64,000 nucleotides of DNA from contig CP093830.1 of NCBI GenBank assembly GCA_033063855.1, positions 4,650,854 through 4,714,853 of the forward strand, written 5' to 3'. The number at the start of each line of letters is the position of its first letter. Positions within the stretch are counted from its first letter, which is position 1. This document shows positions 11,317 to 21,429 of this stretch, in pieces. The DNA comes from Smittia aterrima (taxonomy: Eukaryota > Arthropoda > Insecta > Diptera > Chironomidae). Position numbers and translations under genes: made by a program. The notes beneath the pieces are model-generated. The model ran no database searches and was not told where the DNA came from. It was given only the letters and a program-made list of their open reading frames with translations.

Positions 11317-13263
11317 TTAAATTTCGATTTTATTGAGAACATCTTCAATTAAATTTTCGCAAACAACTTCGCTGGTGTTTGCTGGGAAGCTTCTCATGAA
11401 AATTTCAAAAGCATCGTGACTTGCAACGAGTGCACTTAACATTTCGTCGGGCTTTGTTTGCATCTCAACTCGTTTCACGACTTCCGGCAATAAGATTTGA
11501 CGAATAACTTCATGAGCAATCTCTTCATCGCTTTTCAAGTAGCTACATGCTTCATCGTCGATTGACTTTGCCACGTTTAATATGAATTCTCGAGCATCAG
11601 TCTCCGCGATGATTTCTATGAGCGAAGGAAGAATAAGTCTCAAAACTTCTTCTGAGCAATTCCTTTGTGTTTCATCAATTTGTCGTTTGATTTCAACGTT
11701 TTGCAATCTCAACTTTTCTTCATTAAGCGTTTCGTTCCTTCGTTTCATTCTTTCTTCCTCAGCCTGGAGCAAAATATTCTTGTTAGTTATCTTTGAAATG
11801 ATTTCATCAACGGCTTCCAGAATTTCCTCAACAAATTGTTTCAAAAGTTTCTTTGGATTCTCTTTCATTGTCGATTCAATTATTGATTTGACAATCGGAT
11901 CGATTACCAAATTTATTTCGGAGGAAGTTGCTTGTTTGCTTATTTCGAGAGATTCGTATCCATAAATAGAGAAATCTTTTCTATATTTGTCAATTTTCTT
12001 CGCCGAGACGCTCAGCCCTTTCATTAATTTGTTTTGAACTTGAATTCCTTTTAAAGTTGACAAAAGTAATTCTGTTTTCTCTTTTGAATCTTCTTGCTTT
12101 TCATCAAAGTTGGGTTGAATTTCAGTCACTTTCGAGGAGCTTGAACAACGTGTTCGACATCGGATACCTTCGCGCTTTGTGTTCGTCTTGAGAGAGTCGC
12201 AAAGCTTCTTCAAGTTTCGCTCTGTTCGAACACCATGAGCAATTTCCTTCACTTTTTCTTTAGGTTCCCAAAGATTTTTACGAGAATTCAAACGCTTTTT
12301 GATATTGATCGGTTGATCAGAGAGATTTGAAGAATTTAGAAGATTACGAAGACTTTGACTTGAGTCCAAGACATTCATCAACGAACGTTCAGGTTTAATC
12401 TTCTGAAACTCGTCAACTTCCTTCGGAAGCATTTCCTTCGAAAGCTTTCTTAACTTTCGTTCATGATTTAAATTCAATTTCAGTTTTTTCTTCTCAAGCT
12501 CAGATATCGAACGTTGGTAAATGTTTTCCATCATCGCATCGTTGAACTCGTTCGCATTTTCCTGCCGCTCTTCAATCATTTCTAAAACTTGTTCCATTCG
12601 GTCAATTTGAATTTGATTCAATTTTCGTTCTCGTGCAACTAGGTTTTCCCACTCGAAAGCTTCGAGTTGTGCAAGTCTCAATGGAAGTTCATCTGAGTTG
12701 ATGCTTGGCAAAAGATTTTCCCATTGACGTCTAACACGAGCACGCTCGATTTCGGTGATTTCTGAAATGCCCGGTTCGAGATCACAGTAAACTGTGAGAA
12801 TTTCAGGAAAAGATTTCTCTCCTTCTCTCAATGAGGCTTCAGGCAACCACGGATCTGTTTGAGCTGATGATTCACGAAATATTGTTTGACATTTCACAGA
12901 GCGCACTTCTTTGAATTTAGGGTAACTCGGTTCCTCAGTGCAATTGAATTCTTCTTCTTGAATCACTGGACAATGAATAAACATGTTTGTGTTGATACTT
13001 CGATTGCAAACAATCGTCGGAGCATTTTGCAATTCGCAAGGATTCAATGGCAGAGGATTTCTTTGTTGAAAGTAAAAGTTTCGTCGCTTAGTGATAAGAT
13101 CCGAAAACATTGACGAGTAACAAGGAATGATGTGAAGTGGAGCTGACTTTCCAAGAGCCTTGAAGTTTCTTACTCTCATTCCACTTGCAGTTGACTTGTT
13201 TGTTAGATCATAGAGGTGATCGAAAGCTCGATTGGGAGACTTTTTGTGGCTCTTGTAAGACAT
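11317..13263 (-). CDS. CFAP91: CFAP91 (MAATS1/AAT-1-like) axonemal protein
   Basis: A single 648-codon exon, unrelated to the cuticle genes around it. Family signatures occur in the right order: NRAFDHLYD near residue 11, a short MFSDLI segment near 52, AQTDPWLP at 134-141 followed by FPEILTV, and EIERARVRRQWENLLPSINS near 171-190. A long Lys/Glu-rich coiled-coil region and a C-terminal EEIAHEVIRQILLPEVV segment follow. CFAP91 proteins are part of the calmodulin- and spoke-associated complex at the base of radial spokes in motile cilia; in insects the main motile axoneme is the sperm tail, so testis expression is expected by inference. It is shorter than the roughly 770-residue vertebrate protein. 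The promoter must lie within the 197 bp before B2's 3' end, unless it overlaps B2. Confidence 0.88.
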   Translation of the reverse strand: MSYKSHKKSPNRAFDHLYDLTNKSTASGMRVRNFKALGKSAPLHIIPCYSSMFSDLITKRRNFYFQQRNPLPLNPCELQNAPTIVCNRSINTNMFIHCPVIQEEEFNCTEEPSYPKFKEVRSVKCQTIFRESSAQTDPWLPEASLREGEKSFPEILTVYCDLEPGISEITEIERARVRRQWENLLPSINSDELPLRLAQLEAFEWENLVARERKLNQIQIDRMEQVLEMIEERQENANEFNDAMMENIYQRSISELEKKKLKLNLNHERKLRKLSKEMLPKEVDEFQKIKPERSLMNVLDSSQSLRNLLNSSNLSDQPINIKKRLNSRKNLWEPKEKVKEIAHGVRTERNLKKLCDSLKTNTKREGIRCRTRCSSSSKVTEIQPNFDEKQEDSKEKTELLLSTLKGIQVQNKLMKGLSVSAKKIDKYRKDFSIYGYESLEISKQATSSEINLVIDPIVKSIIESTMKENPKKLLKQFVEEILEAVDEIISKITNKNILLQAEEERMKRRNETLNEEKLRLQNVEIKRQIDETQRNCSEEVLRLILPSLIEIIAETDAREFILNVAKSIDDEACSYLKSDEEIAHEVIRQILLPEVVKRVEMQTKPDEMLSALVASHDAFEIFMRSFPANTSEVVCENLIEDVLNKIEI

Positions 13264-13460
13264 TTTAGTGAAACGAATCGAACTTGGAATTTCTAATTGA
13301 AAATTAAAAGCTGAAACGAAATGTTTTTCTACATGATTGCCTCGATCGATTGTTTGGAAGTTTGGTAATCAAAACTTGATTTATGTTTTTCAAAAGTTCG
13401 AGCATTTATTTTAGTGACTGTTGAGTTTAATTTCTATCACAGCGATTGCTTGATTTCCAC

Positions 13461-13871
13461 TTAATGATGATGGGCGTGTGGGTGGTGAGCGTGTCCGATT
13501 CTTTCGACGACAGCGTTGAATCCTGATTTCTTATCGGAAGTGTATTTGACGACGCGTTTTGTGCCATCAGCTTCATCCAAAGTGTATTCTCCTTTAACGA
13601 CATCTCCATCGCGATGTTCCCATTGGCTGTGATGATCCTTTGTCTTTGGGTCTTTCACTCCATATTCGAATTTGTAAGCTGGATGATGATAATAATCGTG
13701 GGACTCTCCTTTTCCGTGACCATCACCTCCGTGTCCATGTCCTTCTCCTCCATGATGAGAGACGATTGTGTGATGTCCATGTTCATCGTGACGCTTGACG
13801 TAGCTCTCACCTCCATGAGCTGCAGCAAAGGCGATCAAAGCCAATCCGAGGATCATTGTAAGATTGTTCAT
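13461..13871 (-). CDS. RR-2 cuticular protein, family B copy 2
   Basis: 136 residues, identical in sequence to the products of B3 and B4, with signal peptide, His/Gly linker, RR-2 domain at 64-126 and His tail. Start chosen at 13871 because the core promoter (minus-strand TATAAAT at 13949-13955) lies upstream; the continuous open frame running back to 14378 crosses that promoter and a shifted frame of A3 and is fortuitous. It follows A3 on the same strand, the same A-then-B order as the other three pairs but inverted in the window. Confidence 0.95.
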   Translation of the reverse strand: MNNLTMILGLALIAFAAAHGGESYVKRHDEHGHHTIVSHHGGEGHGHGGDGHGKGESHDYYHHPAYKFEYGVKDPKTKDHHSQWEHRDGDVVKGEYTLDEADGTKRVVKYTSDKKSGFNAVVERIGHAHHPHAHHH

Positions 13872-13916
13872 TTTGATTGATTTACTTGAAGTGAATGAAG
13901 TTTGAAAGGAAAACTG

Positions 13917-13955
13917 AAACTGATGCTGATTACCGAAATGCTTTCGGTATTTATA
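13917..13955 (-). promoter_or_regulatory. Core promoter of B2 with inverted repeat
   Basis: On the minus strand, TATAAAT (13955-13949) is followed directly by ACCGAAAGCATTTCGGT (13948-13932) and then by a CATCAGTT initiator near 13925-13918, matching the other B promoters base for base in the inverted repeat. Confidence 0.75.
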
Positions 13956-14205
13956 GCCAAATCGATCGGAAAGTTGCACTGACACTTGCGACATTTCTCT
14001 TCGACATGCCCACTTGAGCTTTAAGCAAAAAAACTTTTGGTTTACTTTGAGTTGGAAGTTCAAAGTCATTAAAGCTTTTTCAATAAAACAAAATTTGGAA
14101 AACGAAATCAAGCTTGAAGCGAAAATCAAATAAATCAAACAACAAAAATTGCATTGCTCATTAAATTTATTTATTCTCGTTGCGACATTTCTAATTTGAC
14201 TTAGT

Positions 14206-14622
14206 TTACTGGAATCCTCCTTGTCCGAATCCTCCTTGACCTCCGATGCTGTGATGAGCATGACCAATCTTCTTGACGATTGCATGGAAACCTGATTTGC
14301 CATCAGCGTGATACTCAACGACGCGTTTGGTGCCATCAGATTCGTCCAAAGTGTATTCTCCTTTAACGTGATCGCCATCTCTCACTTCCCATTGAGTTTT
14401 GTGGTCGCCAGTCTTTGGATCTTTAACTCCATACTCGAACTTGTACTTTGGATACGAATGATAGTCTCCACCTTCATATCCTCCTTGACTTCCTCCGAAT
14501 GAACCGCTTTCGATGCCACTTGATCCATATCCGATGTCGTTGTGATCAGTTCTCTTGACATAACTGAAAGCTCCAGCAGATGCAACTGCGATCAAAGCAA
14601 ATCCGACGATGAATGATTTCAT
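14206..14622 (-). CDS. RR-2 cuticular protein, family A copy 3
   Basis: 138 residues; differs from A1 only at RVVEYH instead of RIVEYH in the RR-2 domain. Single exon, TATA at 14692-14699 on the minus strand. Unlike the other A genes, similarity to the family stops abruptly just upstream of the TATA box (near 14702), and the leader lacks about 9 bases (GATTGTTTT) present in most copies. It therefore has a family core promoter but different distal regulatory DNA. No C gene lies upstream of it. Confidence 0.95.
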   Translation of the reverse strand: MKSFIVGFALIAVASAGAFSYVKRTDHNDIGYGSSGIESGSFGGSQGGYEGGDYHSYPKYKFEYGVKDPKTGDHKTQWEVRDGDHVKGEYTLDESDGTKRVVEYHADGKSGFHAIVKKIGHAHHSIGGQGGFGQGGFQ

Positions 14623-14959
14623 TTTGTTAATTGTTTTGTTTCACGGTTGAAAGCTTAACTTGAAGTGATTATTGAGACTTCGCCGATGCACTTTTTATAC
14701 GAAGAAGTTGCGATGAACGCAAATATTTATATCACAATCGAAAACATTGTTGAAAAATTGTGTAAAGTTTCAACCCACAAACAAGATATTATTTAATATA
14801 GTTTGTACTCAAAAAGATATTTCGGCAGAGCATCGTCTGGTAGCTAAACAAAAGATTTTCAATATAATTTGATTAAAAATTCTTTGTCAATTTTTGTATT
14901 CTTGAATTATCTTTAATTTATTTTTTGACTTTGGTCATTTTCATATCACAACTAATCAT

Positions 14960-15487
14960 TTAGTAATGATGCTCATGTTCGTGATGGTGAATTTGTGGAT
15001 GATGAGCGTGTCCGATCTTCTCGACGACTGCTTGGAATCCGTGATGTTTGTCTGAAGTGTATTTGACGACGCGTTTTGTGCCATCAGCTTCATCCAAAGA
15101 ATATTCTCCCTTGACGACATCTCCGTCGCGATGTTCCCAGTGGCTGTGGTGATCTCCAGTCTTTGGGTCTTTCACTCCATATTCGAATTTGTAAGCTGGA
15201 TGATGATAGTAATCGTGGCTCTCATCGTGTCCGTGAGCTTCTTCAACATGTCCATGCGATTCTTCTCCGGCGTAATGATCAGCGACTACAGCTTGAGGAG
15301 CTGAGTGATGATACTCTTCATGTTTCACTGGATAATGTTCGTGCTTTACTACAACATGATAAGCTGATGGAACGACATGAGCTGAAACTGCAGCAACAAG
15401 TGCAAGTGCGATAACAATCTAAAGAAAATAAATGTTTGAAAATTTCAAATTGAAATGTTTTAATTTGCTTACTTTGAATGAAGTCAT
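14960..15487 (-). CDS. RR-2 cuticular protein E, two exons
   Basis: Exons at 15473-15487 (ATG plus four codons, MTSFK) and 14960-15418, joined across a 54-nt intron with GTAAGC donor and TTTCTTTAG acceptor; the frame is continuous and gives 157 residues. Signal peptide at about 1-18, a longer His/Ala/Glu-rich linker than C, RR-2 domain at about 79-141 and the same HHHEHEHHY tail as C1, so it is closest to family C. TATAAAAA lies at 15551-15558 on the minus strand with a TCAGT initiator near 15521-15526. Single copy in this window. Confidence 0.9.
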
Positions 15488-15540
15488 TTTGAATATTTCT
15501 CTGATCAAACTGCGAATGGATACTGATGCCAATTGCTTAT

Positions 15541-15564
15541 GTCCACTCAGTTTTTATAGTGGAC
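15541..15564 (-). promoter_or_regulatory. Inverted repeat enclosing the TATA box of gene E
   Basis: GTCCACT (15541-15547) and AGTGGAC (15558-15564) form perfect 7-bp arms around a 10-base centre that contains most of the minus-strand TATAAAAA. The same arms with the same spacing recur at 38265-38288. Confidence 0.6.
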
Positions 15565-16200
15565 ATTCCTGCTATGAACATTTCATAAAACTGGCCAAGC
15601 AATTGCTCAAAACCAACGACAACTGCGATGCCGAAACTTAACTCAAAGAAACGTTTATGCTTAAGTCTTTGAAAATTTGTTCCAAACGCTTTTTTCTCAC
15701 TCGAAGAAATTAATTTTTCTTTCGTATTTGTCTTAAACATAATGCGGGCCAACGTGAGTTACGCAACGGTCGACCTTGAAAAACTGCAACTTTACAGTCG
15801 AGTAGAGAAAAGTTTTTCTTCGATCGAAAAAACCAACAAATTCACGGTCGGAATTAATTGAGTTTTTCGCATCAGTTGATTACGTAAACACAAAATGATC
15901 GATTACCGGTAAATTTGGAATGAGTTCAAGTATTTTGTCTGAGAAGTTTAGAAACTTTTGCTTTCAAGAATAAATCGAACAAACTTAGGGAAAGTAAACA
16001 CAGATTTTTCTTAAAGTTTCCGACAACTTCAAAGCGTCAATCTCAACCAATAAAAACTCTGAATTGACAACAATCGCTCGTTAATTAATCTGTTTCATTG
16101 AATCAATCGTTCAATGCTGATTATCAAAATTCGCAAAAATGTTTTGATTTTGATCGGTTAGGTTTAGGTTTCTAATGATTTGCGAGGCTAAGCTTTGGTG
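15565..16200. other. Divergent intergenic region between E and F
   Basis: About 635 bp upstream of both gene E (-) and gene F (+). No coding frame is supported. It is AT-rich and is not homologous by eye to the C/A bidirectional promoter, so it appears to be a separate regulatory region. Confidence 0.55.
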
Positions 16201-16276
16201 TATAAAAGAAGCCACAGAACGATTTTCAGGTATCAGTCTTGTGGTAGAAATCGAGAACAACTTACGAAATAGCAGA

Positions 16277-16766
16277 ATGAAATCATTGGCAGTAAGTTTA
16301 AGAAATCGAATTGAATTCTTTGAAAGTGTAAACTTTTTTCTTCCTTCAGTTAGTTTGCACAGTTCTCGTTGCTGTCGCTTCGGGATCACTCATTCCACTC
16401 TCAGGATATCATTCGGAAGTTAAACACGAACATTATCCAATTCATCATCATCATCAACCAATTATTCCAATTCTTCATCACGGACAAGGCTACGGACAAC
16501 AAGAATCTGAACATCATGACGACCACTACGCTTATCCAAAGTACAAGTTCGAGTATGGAGTGAAAGATCCTCATACTGGCGACCACAAGAGTCAATGGGA
16601 AGAGAGAGATGGAGATGTCGTCAAGGGCCAATACACAGTCGACGAACCTGATGGCACCACAAGAATTGTTCAATACACTTCGGATAAGCATCACGGATTC
16701 AACGCTGTCGTTAAGAAAGTTGGGAAAGCAATTCATCCTCAACAAGGAATTTACCAAGGATATTAG
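16277..16766 (+). CDS. RR-2 cuticular protein F, two exons
   Basis: Exons at 16277-16291 (MKSLA) and 16350-16766, separated by a 58-nt intron (GTAAGT donor, TTCCTTCAG acceptor). The product has 143 residues with a signal peptide at about 1-18, a His-rich and hydrophobic linker ([14 protein letters not shown]), the RR-2 domain at about 67-130 and a short tail ending in YQGY. The RR-2 core departs most from the array consensus ([16 protein letters not shown]). TATAAAA at 16201-16207 and a TCAGTC initiator near 16233 precede it. Single copy. Confidence 0.9.
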
Positions 16767-17420
16767 AAAATATTCAGAATTTTTTTATAAACCAAAGAAA
16801 AACTGAGCAAAGCAAAGGAAAATCGAATAAAAATTTAAATTGCATATTTGCATAAAGTGCAACAAAACAAAATATGAAAACTTTATTAAAGAACTCAATT
16901 CATGACATAGATGATGACACTTTTTAAGAAGACGTCTCGGCTTTGATGAGCTAAGCTCATTGAGCTCATATGACTAATCGTCAAACTTAAAAGCTGTACA
17001 CATAATATTTTTAACAACTTGCCATGCGTCAAATAAGAAAAAACATTTGCCTGGGATATCTTAAGTCAAGCTGCTTGACTCAAGCATAAAATGACTTTGA
17101 AAAAATTTGATTTCATTTAAGAAAATCTCAGATTTTAGCAGTTCTAGACTAGTACGAGTTCAGTTCAATTTGAAATAGAAATAACTTGAATTGGTTAAAT
17201 AATCATTGATAGCCAATGCAAATTTAATCATATAAAATACTAAAAAATTTGAAATGTGAGAAAAAATAATCTATAACTCTAAAACAAAAAAGTTATAAAT
17301 TCAATCAAGCTTGAAGCGGAAATTAATTAAATAATATAATTTAAATGAAACGACAAAAATGTATTGCTCATTAAATTAATTTATTTATTTTCGTTATGAC
17401 ATTCTCTAATTTGACTTAGT
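16767..17420. other. Convergent intergenic region between F and A4
   Basis: About 650 bp of AT-rich DNA. Its last part, from about 17300, resembles the 3' flank of the A genes (the CAAGCTTGAAGC segment), marking the edge of the duplicated unit. No gene is visible. Confidence 0.55.
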
Positions 17421-17837
17421 TTACTGGAATCCTCCTTGTCCGAATCCTCCTTGACCTCCGATGCTGTGATGAGCATGACCAATCTTCTTGACGATTGCGT
17501 GGAAACCTGATTTGCCATCAGCGTGATACTCAACGATGCGTTTTGTGCCATCAGATTCATCCAAAGTGTATTCTCCTTTAACGTGATCGCCATCTCTCAC
17601 TTCCCATTGAGTTTTGTGGTCGCCAGTCTTTGGATCTTTGACTCCATACTCGAACTTGTACTTTGGATACGAATGATAGTCTCCACCTTCATATCCTCCT
17701 TGACTACCTCCGAATGAACCGCTTTCGATGCCACTTGATCCATATCCGATGTCGTTGTGATCAGTTCTCTTGACATAACTGAAAGCTCCAGCAGATGCAA
17801 CTGCGATCAAAGCAAATCCGACGATGAATGATTTCAT
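17421..17837 (-). CDS. RR-2 cuticular protein, family A copy 4
   Basis: 138 residues identical to A1 and A2. Single exon, TATA at 17916-17923 on the minus strand. Forms the second C/A back-to-back module with C2. Compared with A2 the nucleotide changes are scattered and mostly silent, as expected for purifying selection or conversion after duplication. Confidence 0.95.
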   Translation of the reverse strand: MKSFIVGFALIAVASAGAFSYVKRTDHNDIGYGSSGIESGSFGGSQGGYEGGDYHSYPKYKFEYGVKDPKTGDHKTQWEVRDGDHVKGEYTLDESDGTKRIVEYHADGKSGFHAIVKKIGHAHHSIGGQGGFGQGGFQ

Positions 17838-18255
17838 TTTGTTAATTGTTTTGATTGTTTTGTTTTACGGTTGAAAGCTTAACTTGAAGTGATGAATGAG
17901 ACTTCGCCGATGCACTTTTTATACGAATCGATTGATGAACCAGAAATGCATTCGTTCTTCACACGAAAGTTGAGTGTTCTTGGCAAATTCAAAGCTGCTT
18001 TCAGAAAGTTCAGAGAACTCTTTTAATTTTGGCCGCTAACAAGTTTTGGTTATTTTTTTTTGTGAAACGTTTAACGAAACAAGAAATGAAATTATGAGTT
18101 GCGACAGTACTCGATTGTGATGGAGATTTAATAAATTATATGAGGCGAGCGATTTTAATTGTCGCTTGAGGTATAAAAGCTCCGTTCACTCAGATGAAGT
18201 CAAACAGTTCAAGACTTGCCTCTCAGTTAAACACATCACAGAAAATTATTTGAAA
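17838..18255. promoter_or_regulatory. Bidirectional promoter of A4 (-) and C2 (+)
   Basis: Second copy of the module: TATA boxes at 17916-17923 (-) and 18172-18179 (+), about 250 bp apart. Alignment by eye with 10466-10881 shows a few substitutions and small indels, for example extra bases near 17996. Confidence 0.75.
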
Positions 18256-18651
18256 ATGAAAAGTTTTACGATCATCTTTGCTTTGGCTTTGATCGCTGTT
18301 GCTTCAGCTGGTTACGGATCGAGCTACGTCTCACAACACGACGCATCGCATGGACATGGAGGCGAATCTCACGGACACGATGAAAGCCACGATTACTATC
18401 ATCATCCAGCTTACAAATTCGAGTATGGAGTGAAAGACCCAAAGACTGGAGATCATCACAGCCAATGGGAACATCGCGACGGAGACGTCGTTAAGGGAGA
18501 ATATTCTTTGGATGAAGCTGATGGCACAAAACGAGTCGTCAAATACACTTCAGACAAACATCACGGATTCCAAGCTGTCGTCGAAAAGATTGGACACGCT
18601 CATCATCCACAAGTTCACCATCACGAACATGAACATAACTATCATTATTAA
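18256..18651 (+). CDS. RR-2 cuticular protein, family C copy 2
   Basis: 131 residues. Relative to C1 it has SHGHGG for SYGHGG in the linker, KHHGF in the RR-2 domain and two extra residues in the tail (HEHEHNYHY). The upstream open frame from 18166 contains the TATA box and is not translated. Intronless. Family similarity continues only about 30 bp past the stop codon. Confidence 0.95.
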   Translation: MKSFTIIFALALIAVASAGYGSSYVSQHDASHGHGGESHGHDESHDYYHHPAYKFEYGVKDPKTGDHHSQWEHRDGDVVKGEYSLDEADGTKRVVKYTSDKHHGFQAVVEKIGHAHHPQVHHHEHEHNYHY

Positions 18652-19444
18652 AGAAAAAGCCAAATTAGGAATTAAAAATGAAAAATAAACTAATGCCAGA
18701 TCATAACTGAATAAAACGAAATCAAATATTTTTGCCAACCGTAAACATTTCGAAATTTTACTTTTCAAAGAAACTCAAATTCACTTAACTTTGTTTCAAA
18801 TAATCAAAGAAATTAAAGAATCCAATTTATCCCATTGATTGCTTAAGCTCTACAAAGATCGAATCATGAAAAATTGCTGTGAAGCAACGAAATATGTTTT
18901 GTATTGAAGTGAATTTTCAATTGCTAAAAGCCAAAATTAATTTACACAAGAAGTGGTTGCTTCAATATTTGGATATGCTTGTTTTATTTTGAAGCAAAAA
19001 AAAATGTTGTTTACAGTCAGGTTCAAGTGCACGCGATGTCGAGAAGATATTCAATTAACGTAACTTACAAAATGTTGCTCTGATTCGTTAAGGCAGCGAA
19101 GAAATTTCAACTTCATTCCGATTGCATTTGATTGAATTGTTGTTTATGAATCGACAAACAAGAAATTGCTACCAAAGTAATGAGACGAATGATCACACTG
19201 CGTCATAAGCATGAAGGCGAAAGAAATGAAAATGTGAAAACAATTTCGTTACGCAATACGAACGTGGAGCGAAATCCGCCGGTTATTTCTTTGCCCCATT
19301 AAACTTGCCAATGAATGTTGACCAGCTTTGTAAACTTAATTATGCCTCAACAAATTTCTACTTCACTTAGGCTTTGCATAAACGACTCTCTTTCTCTCAC
19401 ACTCCTTCTCTATGCAACGAATTTCCTTAGTGCAATCAAAACGC
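18652..19444. other. Intergenic region upstream of gene D
   Basis: About 790 bp without a supportable open frame. The final bases lead into the TATA box of gene D; nothing else recognisable was seen. Confidence 0.55.
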
Positions 19445-19531
19445 TATAAAAAGATTCGAAACTGATCAGACGACAACATATTCGCTGCACAGTTTGAGTT
19501 GTTAAGACGTTGATCGCAGATTGCAATAAAA

Positions 19532-19994
19532 ATGAATTATTTCTTGGTGAGTACAATTGAGACTTTGAGAAATCATAAAACTTATTCATCGAATTATTCA
19601 GGTTGTTCTTTCTTTGGCTTCGCTTGCCATCGCTTCTGTGTACGGAGGTGCTGAGAGCTATGTTAAACGTCACGATGACAACAGTCATCACTCAGTTGGA
19701 CATGGCGGTGGTGAATCTCACGGACACGATGATGGGCACGACTATCACCATCACCCAGCTTACAAATTCGAGTATGGAGTGAAAGACCCAAAGACAAAGG
19801 ATCACCACAGCCAATGGGAACATCGCGATGGAGATGTCGTTAAAGGAGAATACACTTTGGATGAAGCTGATGGCACAAAACGCGTCGTCAAATATTCTTC
19901 AGACAAGAAATCAGGATTCCACGCTCATGTCGAGAGAATTGGACACGCTCACCACCCAGAAGTTCACCATCACGAACATGAACATCATTATTAA
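19532..19994 (+). CDS. RR-2 cuticular protein D, two exons
   Basis: Exons at 19532-19546 (MNYFL) and 19602-19994, with a 55-nt intron (GTGAGT donor, TTATTCAG acceptor). The product has 135 residues with a signal peptide at about 1-18, then GGAESYVKRHD, a His/Gly linker, the RR-2 domain at about 57-119 and a HHHEHEHHY tail. The mature N-terminus and the [13 protein letters not shown] core match family B, so D looks like the intron-bearing relative of B. TATAAAAA at 19445-19452. It lies between two oppositely oriented copies of the C/A module. Confidence 0.92.
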
Positions 19995-20621
19995 ATGAAA
20001 TTATAATCCTGTGATAATTAGAAATAGTTAAACCGATCGCTTTTAAATAAACTTGAATTGCTTACTAAAAGAAAACTTTTCTGTCTTTGATTTGTCAAAA
20101 TATTTTTCTTCCGAAACATCAACACAAAGCGGAAGAAAAAAAATCATTTTCTTTAAGCGGCAAGACAAGTTGAAGGTCGCTCGATAACAAGCATCTCTCA
20201 TCTCGTTTTGTGATGAGGAAATTAAACAGCCGACTGGGTAAAGAAAAAAAAGTTGATTGAACAACTTTAACGCAAGAAAGTCTTCCTCTCTTTCCTATTT
20301 ATCTCGTAACCAGCATTGTGGATTATTGACATAACACGCGAGCAAAACTACGTGCTAAAGACACATCGGCGAGAAAAGAGATAAAATTATTAACATGCAC
20401 CGCTGCTTTTGCTTCTGAAGTTGATTTTAATACTCAGGAAGTTATGCGATTCGACAAGCTGCGCAATTTTTTTATTTATTGAACTTGAGTTGTCCATAGA
20501 AAAATAAAGATTTGCAAGCGATAAATACAAAATAAATGATCGTTTCATTAGTCTTAGATGAATTTCTTTTTATTTTCAGGTTCGGAGTTTCAATTTGATA
20601 TTCTAACTTTAATTAATTTTC
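19995..20621. other. Convergent intergenic region between D and C3
   Basis: About 630 bp, AT-rich, with short open frames only. No gene, RNA or repeat recognised. Confidence 0.55.
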
Positions 20622-21017
20622 TTAATAATGATGGCCATGCTCATGTTCGTGATGGTGAACTTGTGGATGATGAGCGTGTCCGATCTTTTCGACGACTGCT
20701 TGGAATCCGTGATGTTTGTCTGAAGTGTATTTGACGACGCGTTTTGTGCCATCAGCTTCATCCAAAGAATATTCTCCCTTGACGACATCTCCGTCGCGAT
20801 GTTCCCATTGGCTGTGATGATCTCCAGTCTTTGGGTCTTTCACTCCATATTCGAATTTGTAAGCTGGATGATGATAGTAATCGTGGCTTTCATCGTGTCC
20901 GTGAGATTCGCCTCCGTGTCCATACGATGCGTCGTGTTGTGAGACGTAGCTCGATCCGTAACCAGCTGAAGCAACAGCGATCAAAGCCAAAGCAAAGATG
21001 ATCGTAAAACTTTTCAT
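20622..21017 (-). CDS. RR-2 cuticular protein, family C copy 3
   Basis: 131 residues: signal peptide, SYGHGG linker as in C1, KHHGF as in C2, and a distinct tail (HEHEHGHHY). The mixture of C1-like and C2-like positions is what gene conversion among copies would leave. Start at 21017; TATAAAAG at 21094-21101 on the minus strand lies inside the longer open frame. Divergent partner of A5. Confidence 0.95.
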   Translation of the reverse strand: MKSFTIIFALALIAVASAGYGSSYVSQHDASYGHGGESHGHDESHDYYHHPAYKFEYGVKDPKTGDHHSQWEHRDGDVVKGEYSLDEADGTKRVVKYTSDKHHGFQAVVEKIGHAHHPQVHHHEHEHGHHY

Positions 21018-21429
21018 TTTCAAATTATTTTCTGTGATGTGTTTAACTGAGAGGCAAGTCTTGAACTGTTTGACTTCATCTGAATGAACGGAGCTTTTAT
21101 ACCTCAAGCGACAATTAAAATCGCTCGCCTCATATAATTTATTAAATCTCCATCACAATCGAGTACTGTCGCAACTCATAATTTCATTTCTTGTTTCGTT
21201 AAACGTTTCACAAAAAAAAAACCAAACTTGTTAGCGGCCAAAATTAAAAGAGTTCTTTGAACTTTCTGAAAGCTTCAAATTTGCCAAGAACACTCAACGT
21301 TCGTGTGAAGAACGAATGCATTTCTGGTTCATCAATCGATTCGTATAAAAAGTGCATCGATGAAGTCTCAATCATCACTTCAAGTTAAGCTTTCAACCGT
21401 GAAACAAAACAAGCAAAACAATTAAAAAA
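21018..21429. promoter_or_regulatory. Bidirectional promoter of C3 (-) and A5 (+)
   Basis: Third copy of the C/A promoter, inverted relative to the other two: TATA boxes at 21094-21101 (-) and 21344-21351 (+). The A/T-run (about 21212-21220) and the AGCGA/TCGCT inverted repeat are preserved. Confidence 0.75.

Larger units (their letters stand above)
17380..18680. repeat. Divergent C/A gene module, copy 2
   Basis: A4 (-), shared promoter, C2 (+). Direct repeat of copy 1 and inverted repeat of copy 3, with gene D in between. Confidence 0.8.

Noticed and set aside
13461..14378. Continuous 305-codon minus-strand open frame
   Set aside because: It joins a shifted frame of A3, the intergenic DNA and B2's core promoter to B2. 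The real B2 start is at 13871, where a signal peptide begins downstream of the TATA box and initiator.
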